Program-made: the position numbers and the translations under genes
The notes under the pieces: generated by a model
Database searches by the model: none
Told to the model about the DNA's origin: nothing
Seen by the model: the letters and a program-made list of their open reading frames with translations, nothing else
Source of the DNA: Deltaproteobacteria bacterium
GTDB taxonomy: Bacteria; UBA10199; SBBF01
NCBI GenBank assembly: GCA_016207765.1
Contig: JACQOY010000006.1
Span: 1-6,375, forward strand
Length of the DNA stretch: 6,375 nucleotides
Direction: 5' to 3'
Part shown: one piece after another, positions 1 to 5,710 of the stretch
Layout: the number at the start of each line of letters is the position of its first letter
Numbering within the stretch: position 1 is the first letter of the stretch

Positions 1-771
1 AAATCCCGGCCAACTCCTCTACCCCACCCGGCCTCCCCTTACAAAGGGGAGGAGTCTCCCCTCCTTTGTAAGGAGGGGTTGGGGGAGGTAGAACGCCCGC
101 GTCGTCTCATCCTCACCGACACCGTCTTTTCCATGGATGGCGATCTTTGCCCTCTGCCCCAAATCATGGCCCTGGCCGAAAAATACGACGCAACGGTTTT
201 TGTGGACGAGGCGCATGCGACGGGGGTGTTTGGAAAGAAGGGACGCGGGGTGGTGGAACATTTCGGGATTGATTCTCATCACCCCCGCCTGATTCAGATG
301 GGAACGTTGGGGAAAGCGCTTGGCTCTTTTGGGGCGTACGTTTGCGGCCCGCGCGAGCTGATCGATTATCTCATCAACCGGTCCCGGCTGTTCATCTACA
401 CTACTTCCTTGCCGCCCGCTGTTCTTGGTGCATCTCTGGCGGCGATTGAGTTGATTGAGAAGGATGGGTCGTTTCGGGAGCGGTTGTGGGAAAATGTGAA
501 ATATTTTGGTGAACAATTGGAACGAATGCCCGCGTGTAGGGGCGTATTGCAATACGCCCCTACGGAATCGCCGATCATCCCCCTCATCATCGGCGACGCC
601 AAAAAGACAATGGAAATTGCCGAAAAATTGTTTAAAAACGGCATCTGGGCCACCGGCATCCGCCCGCCGACCGTTCCCGAAGGGACGTCGCGGATTCGCC
701 TGACCTTGATGGCGACGCATACGAGGGAATATTTGGATCGGTGTTTAAATGCGTTAAAGGAAATTTTATGA
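1..771 (+). CDS. bioF: 8-amino-7-oxononanoate synthase (KAPA synthase), 5'-truncated by the window edge
   Basis: PLP-dependent alpha-oxoamine synthase that condenses pimeloyl thioester with L-alanine to give KAPA, the first committed step of biotin ring assembly, in the cytosol. The frame is open from base 1, so the true start lies upstream; a TTG at 79 is not a credible start because it falls inside a repeat. Visible motifs are TDTVFSMDGD (about 115-144), the cofactor-contacting VDEAHATG (Asp codon 205-207), GTLGKALGSFGAYVCG with the presumed PLP lysine at 313-315, FIYTTSLPPA, and the C-terminal RPPTVPEGTSRIRLTLMATH. That last segment favours BioF over the related KBL family. Two repeat elements are carried in frame (19-91 and 536-563), both at variable positions: just before RRLILTD and just before SPIIPLIIGD. 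The TGA stop overlaps the bioA ATG. The family call is firm; whether the inserts leave activity intact cannot be seen from sequence. Confidence 0.93.
   Translation, partial: KSRPTPLPHPASPYKGEESPLLCKEGLGEVERPRRLILTDTVFSMDGDLCPLPQIMALAEKYDATVFVDEAHATGVFGKKGRGVVEHFGIDSHHPRLIQMGTLGKALGSFGAYVCGPRELIDYLINRSRLFIYTTSLPPAVLGASLAAIELIEKDGSFRERLWENVKYFGEQLERMPACRGVLQYAPTESPIIPLIIGDAKKTMEIAEKLFKNGIWATGIRPPTVPEGTSRIRLTLMATHTREYLDRCLNALKEIL
19..91. repeat. REPIN-like inverted pair of hairpins inside bioF
   Basis: Two copies of one C-rich unit face each other. The left copy (19-52) and the reverse complement of the right copy (58-91) align without gaps and agree at about 24 of the first 30 positions, from CTACC through TTACAAAG. 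Each copy has its own 9-bp hairpin: CCTCCCCTT-ACA-AAGGGGAGG at 32-52 and CCCCTCCTT-TGT-AAGGAGGGG at 58-78. The reading frame of bioF passes through without a stop and encodes a Pro/Gly-rich segment ending SPLLCKEGLGEVE. The outer edge may begin slightly before base 19. The two-REP-inverted layout is that of REPINs; membership in a mobilised family is inference. Confidence 0.8.
536..563. repeat. Perfect 28-bp palindrome inside bioF
   Basis: Two 14-base arms, GTAGGGGCGTATTG and its exact reverse complement, abut with no loop (centre 549/550). It is read in the bioF frame as RGVLQYAPT and lies in the variable segment between the helix ending EQLERMPA and the conserved SPIIPLIIGD strand. From memory, related palindromes with a GGGGCGTATTGCAATACGCCCC core occur as dispersed repeats in various bacterial genomes. 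The copy is too symmetrical to be explained by coding constraint on bioF. Confidence 0.88.
756..761 (+). promoter_or_regulatory. Shine-Dalgarno site for bioA, within the bioF 3' end
   Basis: AAAGGA lies 6 nt before the ATG at 768. It decides the bioA start: the frame is open further upstream to 741, but the ATG at 768 has this site, gives the usual BioA N-terminus and forms an ATGA overlap with the bioF stop. The arrangement predicts translational coupling. Confidence 0.7.
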
Positions 772-2084
772 ATTCGGACGAAATCAAACATCTTGAAGAT
801 ATCGACCGCGAGACCATCTGGCATCCCTTCACGCAGATGAACGATTATGAGAAAGAGATTCCCCTCATTATCGAGCGCGGCGAGGGGAATTGGCTTTTCG
901 ACATCCATGGGAAAAAATATCTCGACGGTGTTTCGTCTCTCTGGGTGACGGTTCACGGCCACCGGAAAAAGGAGATCGATGAGGCGGTCAAGGCCCAGAT
1001 TGACAAGGTTGCGCATTCGACCCTGCTCGGTTTGTCCAACGTTCCCGCAACCCTTCTTGCGGAGAAATTAATCGGAATCGCCCCGCCGAATCTGAAAAAA
1101 GTTTTTTATTCCGACAGCGGTTCGACCTCGGTCGAAATCGCCCTGAAAATGGCGTTTCAGTATTGGCAACAGAATAATTCAAGGTTCAAAGTTCAAGGTT
1201 CAAAGTTCAAAAAAACGAAGTTTTTGACTTTCCAAAACGCCTATCATGGCGACACGATCGGCTCGGTCAGCGTCGGCGGGATTGATCTTTTTCACAGTGT
1301 CTACAAGCCGTTGCTGTTTGATTCGATCAAGGCGACATTCGATAACGCGGAAGAGTTGATTCGTCAGCATCGTCACGACTTGGCGGCGGTTATCATTGAG
1401 CCGATGATCCAGGGGGCCGCGGGTCTGCTTCTCCAGCCGAAGGGATTCTTGAAAAAATTGCGCAAGGCCTGCGATGAAAACAATCTCCTTCTCATCTTCG
1501 ACGAGGTGGCCACCGGTTTCGGCAGAACCGGAAAAATGTTTGCTTGCGAGCATGAAGGGGTCCGGCCCGATCTCATGTGTATTGCCAAAGGGATCACGGG
1601 GGGCTATCTGCCGCTGGCGGCCACCCTTGCCACGCAGGAAGTATACGACGGCTTCAAGGCCCCTTACCGGGATTTAAAGACCTTTTTTCACGGTCACACC
1701 TACACGGGAAACCCGCTTGCCTGCTCTGCGGCGCTGGCCAACCTCGAAATATTCGAAAAAGAAAAAACGATTGAGAATCTGCAACCGAAAATCGGCTATC
1801 TCGCCAAAGGTCTTCGAAAATTTCACGATCTCCCGCATGTCGGGGAGATTCGCCGGCTTGGGTTCATGGTCGGCATTGAATTAATGAAGGACCGTGACGG
1901 GAAAATTTCCTACCCTTGGGAAGACAAAATGGGGATCAGGGTCATCCTCGAGGCGCGCAAACGGGGGGTGATTCTCCGTCCGCTGGGAAATGTGATTGTG
2001 CTTCTGCCGCCGCTGTCGCTCTCGCTCGAAGAAATTGATTTTCTGCTGGGGGTCACCTATGAATCGATAAGAATTGTGACCTGA
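768..2084 (+). CDS. bioA: Adenosylmethionine-8-amino-7-oxononanoate aminotransferase (DAPA synthase)
   Basis: Class III PLP aminotransferase converting KAPA to 7,8-diaminopelargonic acid, typically with S-adenosylmethionine as amino donor; second step of biotin ring assembly. The protein is 438 aa, normal for BioA. Motifs in order: IWHPFTQM (17-24), DGVSSLWV (53-60), YSDSGSTSVEIALKMA (114-129), AYHGDTIGS (158-166), AAVIIEP (206-212), IFDEVATGFGRTG with PLP-contacting Asp245 (243-255), AKGITGGYLPL with Schiff-base Lys274, FHGHTYTGNPLAC (307-319), and C-terminal RPLGNVIVLLPPL. All expected active-site residues are present. Residues about 138-148 are encoded by a tandem repeat inserted between the helix ending FQYWQQ and the KFLTF strand; E. 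coli BioA also has a variable segment there. The gene overlaps bioF by 4 bp; 48 bp separate it from hisG. It is distinguished from other class III aminotransferases by WHPFTQM and HGHTYTGNPLA. Confidence 0.96.
   Translation: MNSDEIKHLEDIDRETIWHPFTQMNDYEKEIPLIIERGEGNWLFDIHGKKYLDGVSSLWVTVHGHRKKEIDEAVKAQIDKVAHSTLLGLSNVPATLLAEKLIGIAPPNLKKVFYSDSGSTSVEIALKMAFQYWQQNNSRFKVQGSKFKKTKFLTFQNAYHGDTIGSVSVGGIDLFHSVYKPLLFDSIKATFDNAEELIRQHRHDLAAVIIEPMIQGAAGLLLQPKGFLKKLRKACDENNLLLIFDEVATGFGRTGKMFACEHEGVRPDLMCIAKGITGGYLPLAATLATQEVYDGFKAPYRDLKTFFHGHTYTGNPLACSAALANLEIFEKEKTIENLQPKIGYLAKGLRKFHDLPHVGEIRRLGFMVGIELMKDRDGKISYPWEDKMGIRVILEARKRGVILRPLGNVIVLLPPLSLSLEEIDFLLGVTYESIRIVT
1178..1210. repeat. Tandem 14-bp (2 x 7-bp) repeat inside bioA
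   Basis: The unit TTCAAGGTTCAAAG occurs twice exactly (1178-1191, 1192-1205) followed by a partial TTCAA (1206-1210). Each unit is itself two near-identical heptamers, TTCAAGG and TTCAAAG. The array is 33 bp, a multiple of three, and is read as SRFKVQGSKF in BioA. It lies in a length-variable loop. Identity of the two units at the DNA level, including synonymous positions, points to an inserted or expanded repeat rather than protein-level selection. Confidence 0.85.
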
Positions 2085-2132
2085 TTTCCCCGTTGCCTTT
2101 TCTCATCATTCTGATAAAAATCCGACCTTCTT

Positions 2133-3008
2133 ATGGACAAAATTCTCAAATTGGGCCTCCCCAAAGGAAGCCTGCAGGATGCGACATTTGGCCTCTTCAA
2201 AAAAGCGGGATGGACCATCAATGCCTCCAGCCGGTCGTATGTGCCGAATATCGACGATCCGGAACTCTCCGGTTTGCTGATTCGGGCGCAGGAGATGGCC
2301 CGCTACGTGCAGGATGGAGTTCTTGATGCCGGTCTCACCGGCAGAGACTGGGTCCTCGATCAAAACGCCAAGGTGTTTGAAGTGGGGGAACTGGTCTACG
2401 GCAAGGTGGGCAAAAAACCGGTCCGCTGGGTCATCGCGGTTCCCAACGGTTCCAAAATCAAGTCGGTCAAGGATCTGGAAGGGGCGCGGATCGCCACCGA
2501 ATTGGTGAATTACACCCGCAGTTATCTGAAAAAGCAGGGGGTGACCGCGGAGGTCGAATTTTCGTGGGGGGCCACCGAGGTTAAACCCCCGGTCTTGGCC
2601 GATGCGATTGTCGAGCTGACGGAAACAGGATCTTCCCTCAAGGCCAACAATCTCCGCATTGTCGAAACCATTCTTGAATCGGTCACCGTTTTGATCGCCA
2701 ACAAAAAAGCCTGGGAAGACCCCTGGAAGAGGAAAAAGCTCGAAAATATCTATCTTCTCCTGCGTGGCGCCATTTCGGCCGACTCCAGGGTGGGGCTCAA
2801 AATGAACGTTCCGGACAAGAAACTGGATGAAGTCATCAAGACTTTGCCGGCCCTTCATACCCCCACCATCAGTTCGCTTACAGACACCGGCTGGCACAGC
2901 GTCGAGGTCATTGTCGAGGAAGCGGTAGTCCGCGATATCGTCCCCAAACTGAAAAACGCCGGAGCCACCGGGATTGTGGAATATCCGTTGAACAAGGTCA
3001 TTTTGTGA
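2133..3008 (+). CDS. hisG: ATP phosphoribosyltransferase, long form
   Basis: Catalyses the first step of histidine biosynthesis, ATP + PRPP to phosphoribosyl-ATP, in the cytosol. At 291 aa it is the long, self-sufficient form with a C-terminal ACT-like regulatory domain; the short form, which needs HisZ, is about 200-230 aa. Motifs: [12 protein letters not shown] (7-18), [12 protein letters not shown] (65-76), the PRPP-binding [16 protein letters not shown] (157-172), and a HisG_C domain from about 215 to 291 ([49 protein letters not shown]). Allosteric feedback by histidine is the family rule for this form and is inferred here. The ATG at 2133 gives the expected N-terminus, yet no Shine-Dalgarno sequence is visible before it. 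No other his gene is in the window. Its end overlaps ftsY by 4 bp (GTGA). Confidence 0.95.
   Translation: MDKILKLGLPKGSLQDATFGLFKKAGWTINASSRSYVPNIDDPELSGLLIRAQEMARYVQDGVLDAGLTGRDWVLDQNAKVFEVGELVYGKVGKKPVRWVIAVPNGSKIKSVKDLEGARIATELVNYTRSYLKKQGVTAEVEFSWGATEVKPPVLADAIVELTETGSSLKANNLRIVETILESVTVLIANKKAWEDPWKRKKLENIYLLLRGAISADSRVGLKMNVPDKKLDEVIKTLPALHTPTISSLTDTGWHSVEVIVEEAVVRDIVPKLKNAGATGIVEYPLNKVIL
2994..2998 (+). promoter_or_regulatory. Shine-Dalgarno site for ftsY, within hisG
   Basis: AAGGT lies 6 nt before the GTG at 3005. It supports GTG as the ftsY start; the nearby ATG at 3010 is in another frame and stops after five codons. Confidence 0.55.
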
Positions 3009-3916
3009 CATGGATTTCCCCGCTTAAAGAACTTCTCTTCGGCCCCGGAAGAGAGGTCCGCGAACTTATCCCCGAAATTGAAGAAAAACTTTTGTCCGCC
3101 GATGTCGGTGTGGCGACAACTCAAATGCTTGTCGATGCGCTCCAAACGGCATCGCCAAAAACGGGCCAGGAGGCGTATGGGTTTTTGAAGGGGAAGGTGG
3201 AGGAGATACTGACGTCAACTGAGAAAATCCCCCCCAACCCCCCTTTGAAAAAGGGGGGCGAGGGGGGATTTCCGAAGGTGATTTTCTTCGTCGGCATCAA
3301 CGGTGTCGGCAAAACGACGACCATCGGCAAGCTGGCCCATCGTTTAAAAAGTGAAGGGAAAAAGGTCATGCTGGTGGCGGCTGATACCTTTCGTGCGGCG
3401 GCCCGAGATCAACTCGGCATCTGGGCCGAAAGGTCTCAGGCCGAATTTGTCGGCGGTTCTGATAACGCCGATCCCGCTAGCGTCGTCTTTGACGGTTGTT
3501 CCGCCGCCAAGGCCCGAAAATGCGACGTTGCGCTGATTGACACCGCCGGCCGGCTTCAGACCAAAACCCACCTGATGGAAGAACTCAAAAAAATGGTCCG
3601 CGCCGCCTCAAAGGCCGCAGGGCGGCTCCCAGCCGTAGGACGGCTCCCAGGCGCCGGCCGGCCCCCCGATGAGATACTCCTGATCCTTGATGCCACGACC
3701 GGCCAAAACGGCTTGAACCAGGCGCGTGTTTTTCTGGATGCCGTTCCCCTGACGGGGCTTGTTCTCACCAAATACGACGGCACCGCAAAGGGGGGAATTC
3801 TCGTCTCGATCGTCCGTGAGACAGGATTGCCCCTCCGTTATGTGGGGGTGGGGGAGAAAATCGAAGACTTAAAACCGTTTTCTGCGCATGAGTTTGTCTC
3901 CTCGCTGTTTGCCTAA
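3005..3916 (+). CDS. ftsY: Signal recognition particle receptor FtsY (SRP GTPase)
   Basis: Membrane-associated GTPase that docks SRP-bound ribosomes at the Sec translocon. The 303-aa protein has only the N and G domains; the acidic A domain of E. coli FtsY is absent, which is common elsewhere. N domain helices are at about 1-72 ([16 protein letters not shown]). G domain motifs: P-loop [10 protein letters not shown] (97-106), [11 protein letters not shown] (127-137), [16 protein letters not shown] (179-194), [13 protein letters not shown] (228-240), [11 protein letters not shown] (255-265, guanine specificity; Leu is more usual where Tyr257 stands), and the terminal [18 protein letters not shown], which marks FtsY rather than Ffh. 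Two in-frame repeats are carried: residues about 74-89 in the N-G linker, and 205-222 in the loop before the [12 protein letters not shown] strand. Start is GTG in a GTGA overlap with hisG, suggesting coupling. All nucleotide-binding motifs are intact. Confidence 0.95.
   Translation: MTWISPLKELLFGPGREVRELIPEIEEKLLSADVGVATTQMLVDALQTASPKTGQEAYGFLKGKVEEILTSTEKIPPNPPLKKGGEGGFPKVIFFVGINGVGKTTTIGKLAHRLKSEGKKVMLVAADTFRAAARDQLGIWAERSQAEFVGGSDNADPASVVFDGCSAAKARKCDVALIDTAGRLQTKTHLMEELKKMVRAASKAAGRLPAVGRLPGAGRPPDEILLILDATTGQNGLNQARVFLDAVPLTGLVLTKYDGTAKGGILVSIVRETGLPLRYVGVGEKIEDLKPFSAHEFVSSLFA
3225..3271. repeat. 47-bp palindromic element inside ftsY
   Basis: Two 22-nt arms (3225-3246 and 3250-3271) flank a 3-nt loop. 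They match at 19 of 22 positions, the three mismatches lying together at arm positions 11-13. The ends are AAATCCCCCC and GGGGGGATTT. The ftsY frame passes through as [16 protein letters not shown], in the linker between the N domain and the first G-domain strand. From memory, this AAATCCCC...GGGGATTT type and its peptide recur in unrelated proteins of several bacteria, which marks it as a dispersed element. Confidence 0.88.
3617..3670. repeat. Three tandem 18-bp units coding a hexapeptide repeat in ftsY
   Basis: Units at 3617-3634, 3635-3652 and 3653-3670. The first two agree at 15 of 18 bases (shared core CGGCTCCCAG); the third is diverged, about 12 of 18 against the first. The unit length is six codons, read as [12 protein letters not shown] and AGRPPD. 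It sits in the FtsY loop before the LILDATTGQ strand, where relatives usually have a loop of varied length. Confidence 0.75.
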
Positions 3917-3924
3917 TCGGCAAA
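3908..3924. other. Small inverted repeat over the ftsY stop
   Basis: TTTGCC (3908-3913) and GGCAAA (3919-3924) form a 6-bp stem with loop TAATC, which holds most of the ftsY TAA stop. It lacks a T-tract, so it is a poor intrinsic terminator. It overlaps the -35 of the promoter at 3909-3937, so it could instead be a regulator site. It may be chance. Confidence 0.25.
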
Positions 3925-3937
3925 TCCGGCCTATAAT
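3909..3937 (+). promoter_or_regulatory. Sigma70-type promoter for the Na/Pi gene
   Basis: TTGCCT (3909-3914; 4 of 6 to TTGACA) and a consensus TATAAT (3932-3937) are separated by exactly 17 nt. Transcription would begin near 3943-3945, only 3-5 nt before the ATG at 3948, which would give a practically leaderless mRNA. The absence of any Shine-Dalgarno sequence at this gene fits that reading. This is a sequence-only prediction. Confidence 0.6.
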
Positions 3938-3947
3938 CCTTTAAACG

Positions 3948-5624
3948 ATGCCTTCCTCCCATATCCTCCAATTCATCGGCGGTTTGGCCTTTTTCTTTTT
4001 CGGCCTTTTTTCCACACACCAGGGGCTTCAATCGTTCGCCGGCGACCGCCTGAAAAGCATGGTGGCGCGGGCGACGCAAAGCCGTCTCAAGGCCCTGATC
4101 ACCGGTATCCTCGTCACCCTCTTCTATCAAAGTTCGTCCGCCGTAACGGTGATGACGGTCGGGCTCGTTTCCAGCGGCCTGTTGAGTCTCGAACTTTCAA
4201 TGGCGGTCTCGCTGGGGGCCGGAATCGGAACCACCTTCGTCGTTCTCCTTATTTCGATCAAACAGATCCTCGATTACGGCATCGTTCTCATCGCCATCGG
4301 TCTTTGCCTCCGCTGGATGGGTCAGAGGGTTGTCGCTCGTCTCATGGGCGAAGTTGTTTTCGGCCTCGGTTTTGTCTTTTTCGGCCTTAATGTCATGTCG
4401 CAGGCGACCGCCCCTCTCCAAACCTATCCGTGGATTCCGCAGATTTTCCAGTTCATGGAGCAGTATCCACTGGTCAATTTCCTGATTGCGGCTGTTGTTA
4501 CCGCTCTGGTCCATTCAAGCGGGGTGGTGCTCGGAATTCTTCTGGCTTTGGCCTTTGCCGGGGCGATCACCTTTTCCGCGGCGCTCCCGATGGTTTTGGG
4601 GGCCAACGTCGGCACCTCTTTTACGGCCATCATGGCCGGGGTCAAGGCCACAACCGAGGGAAAACGGGCCGCTTGGGCCAATCTTCTCCTCCGGGCCGGA
4701 GCGGTTGTGATCATCTACCCCTTTATGGGTCCGTTTGCGGACCTGGTTCATCGGCTCGATTCGCTTCTGTTTGCCCATGCCTTTGAAACAACCACGGCGG
4801 TTCATTGCGACATCGCCATGAGCCATTTCTTTTTCAATGTTTTTGTCGCCCTTATTTTTTCCCCCTTTCTCCCTCTGGGGAAAAAGATCATTTGCCGGCT
4901 TATTCCCGCCAAAAAAGGGGAAGGGGAGGTATTTGGCCCCAAATATCTGGACAAAACAGCGTTGAACGTTCCTTCGCTGGCCTTTGCCCAGGCGATGCGC
5001 GAGATGCTGAGGGTGGGGGAGATTGTGCTTGGGATGTTGCGCGATTGTCTCCCTCTTTTCCAGAAATATGATTACGACATGGTTGCCGATCTCCGCTCCC
5101 GCGACCATCAAGTCGATACCCTCTACCGGTCGATCAAATTTTACCTTTCCAATCTTTCGCTCCGGACCTTGAAAGAGGAAGAGGCCTCGATCAGCATTCA
5201 TCTGATTACCGTGGTCAACGAGTGGGAAAACATCGGCGACACCATCGACCGGCATATCTTGAGACTCGCCCACAAAAAATGGAACAAGGGGATTGAATTT
5301 TCCGACGAGGGGTGGAAAGAGATTGTCGAACTGCACCGGTCGACGATTGAGATGACCGATCTGGCCCTGGCGGCCCTTTCGGCGGGAAACCGCGAGATTG
5401 CGGACAAGATGCTCAATCACCACATGAGTTACACCGACCGCGAGGATGAACTGAAAATGTCCCACCTGGTCCGCCTTCACGAAAGGAGGAAGGAATCGAT
5501 CGAGACCTCGGCGATTCATCTGGAACTTATCACCCTTTTCAGGCGCATTCATCTTTCCCTTCTGACGATGGTTGACCATCTCCTGCCGGAGAGGGGGACC
5601 AGAGAGGTTTCCCCCCTCCCTTGA
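3948..5624 (+). CDS. Na+/phosphate cotransporter family protein with C-terminal PhoU-like domain
   Basis: Inner-membrane protein of the NptA/PNaS type, 558 aa, expected to couple phosphate movement to the sodium gradient. Residues 1 to about 315 are hydrophobic, with two inverted-topology repeats. The first has the signature FYQSSSAVTVMTVG (QSSSA at 61-65) and GAGIGTTFV (91-99). The second has LVHSSGVVLGI (187-197) and LGANVGTSFTAI (218-229), so its QSSSA counterpart is degenerate (VHSSGV). Residues about 345-545 form a helical PhoU-like domain with the metal-site-like ENIGD (427-431). YjbB/NptA relatives share this architecture. The last residues, VSPLP, and the stop codon come from a repeat (5611-5698). 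Start ATG at 3948 lacks a Shine-Dalgarno site but has its own promoter. Actual substrate and direction (uptake or export) are not shown by sequence. Confidence 0.9.
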   Translation: MPSSHILQFIGGLAFFFFGLFSTHQGLQSFAGDRLKSMVARATQSRLKALITGILVTLFYQSSSAVTVMTVGLVSSGLLSLELSMAVSLGAGIGTTFVVLLISIKQILDYGIVLIAIGLCLRWMGQRVVARLMGEVVFGLGFVFFGLNVMSQATAPLQTYPWIPQIFQFMEQYPLVNFLIAAVVTALVHSSGVVLGILLALAFAGAITFSAALPMVLGANVGTSFTAIMAGVKATTEGKRAAWANLLLRAGAVVIIYPFMGPFADLVHRLDSLLFAHAFETTTAVHCDIAMSHFFFNVFVALIFSPFLPLGKKIICRLIPAKKGEGEVFGPKYLDKTALNVPSLAFAQAMREMLRVGEIVLGMLRDCLPLFQKYDYDMVADLRSRDHQVDTLYRSIKFYLSNLSLRTLKEEEASISIHLITVVNEWENIGDTIDRHILRLAHKKWNKGIEFSDEGWKEIVELHRSTIEMTDLALAALSAGNREIADKMLNHHMSYTDREDELKMSHLVRLHERRKESIETSAIHLELITLFRRIHLSLLTMVDHLLPERGTREVSPLP

Positions 5625-5698
5625 GGGGAGGGGGTTAGGGGGCGGGTGGCGATCGTGCTTCACCCTCTCCCTGGCCCTCTCCCCTCGAGGGAGAGGGG
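5611..5698. repeat. REPIN-like inverted pair of 38-bp units at the Na/Pi gene 3' end
   Basis: The reverse complement of 5611-5648 and the direct sequence 5661-5698 align over 38 nt without gaps and agree at 31 positions; both begin CACCC and contain CTCCCCTC. A 12-nt spacer (5649-5660) separates them. Each unit has its own hairpin: CCCCCTCCC/GGGAGGGGG (5612-5620, 5626-5634) and CCCTCTCC/GGAGAGGG (5675-5682, 5690-5697). The TGA stop of the upstream gene lies in the first loop. No T-tract follows either hairpin, so neither is a standard terminator. The element fills most of the 86-bp gap before tatD and its GGAGAGGGG end (5690-5698) is the only Shine-Dalgarno-like sequence ahead of tatD, 12 nt from the ATG. 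Confidence 0.87.
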
Positions 5699-5710
5699 AT
5701 CTTATTTGTA

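Noticed and set aside
79..81. TTG at 79 as the start of bioF
   Set aside because: It lies inside the repeat, the frame is open to base 1, and BioF needs more than 100 further N-terminal residues that must lie upstream.
19..720. 233-codon minus-strand open frame opposite bioF
   Set aside because: Antisense to bioF and partly encoded by the repeats; no recognisable domain.
2093..2118. Promoter for hisG using TTGCCT (2093-2098) and GATAAA (2113-2118)
   Set aside because: The spacing is only 14 nt and the -10 is poor; too weak to list as a feature, though a start near 2125 remains possible.
2106..3011. 301-codon minus-strand open frame opposite hisG
   Set aside because: It mirrors hisG almost end to end; hisG has all family motifs and the antisense protein has none.
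3005..3916. Identification as Ffh (SRP54) instead of FtsY
   Set aside because: There is no M domain, and the protein ends at the [12 protein letters not shown] and EFVSSLF segment typical of the FtsY C-terminus.
4515..5663. Long open frame on the minus strand (382 codons) opposite the Na/Pi gene
   Set aside because: It is antisense to a clear family member, shows no recognisable motif, and is a frame left open by the codon use of the real gene.
5611..5698. Rho-independent terminator after the Na/Pi gene
   Set aside because: Two GC-rich hairpins exist but neither is followed by a T-tract, and the inverted pairing of the two 38-bp units is better explained as a repeat pair.
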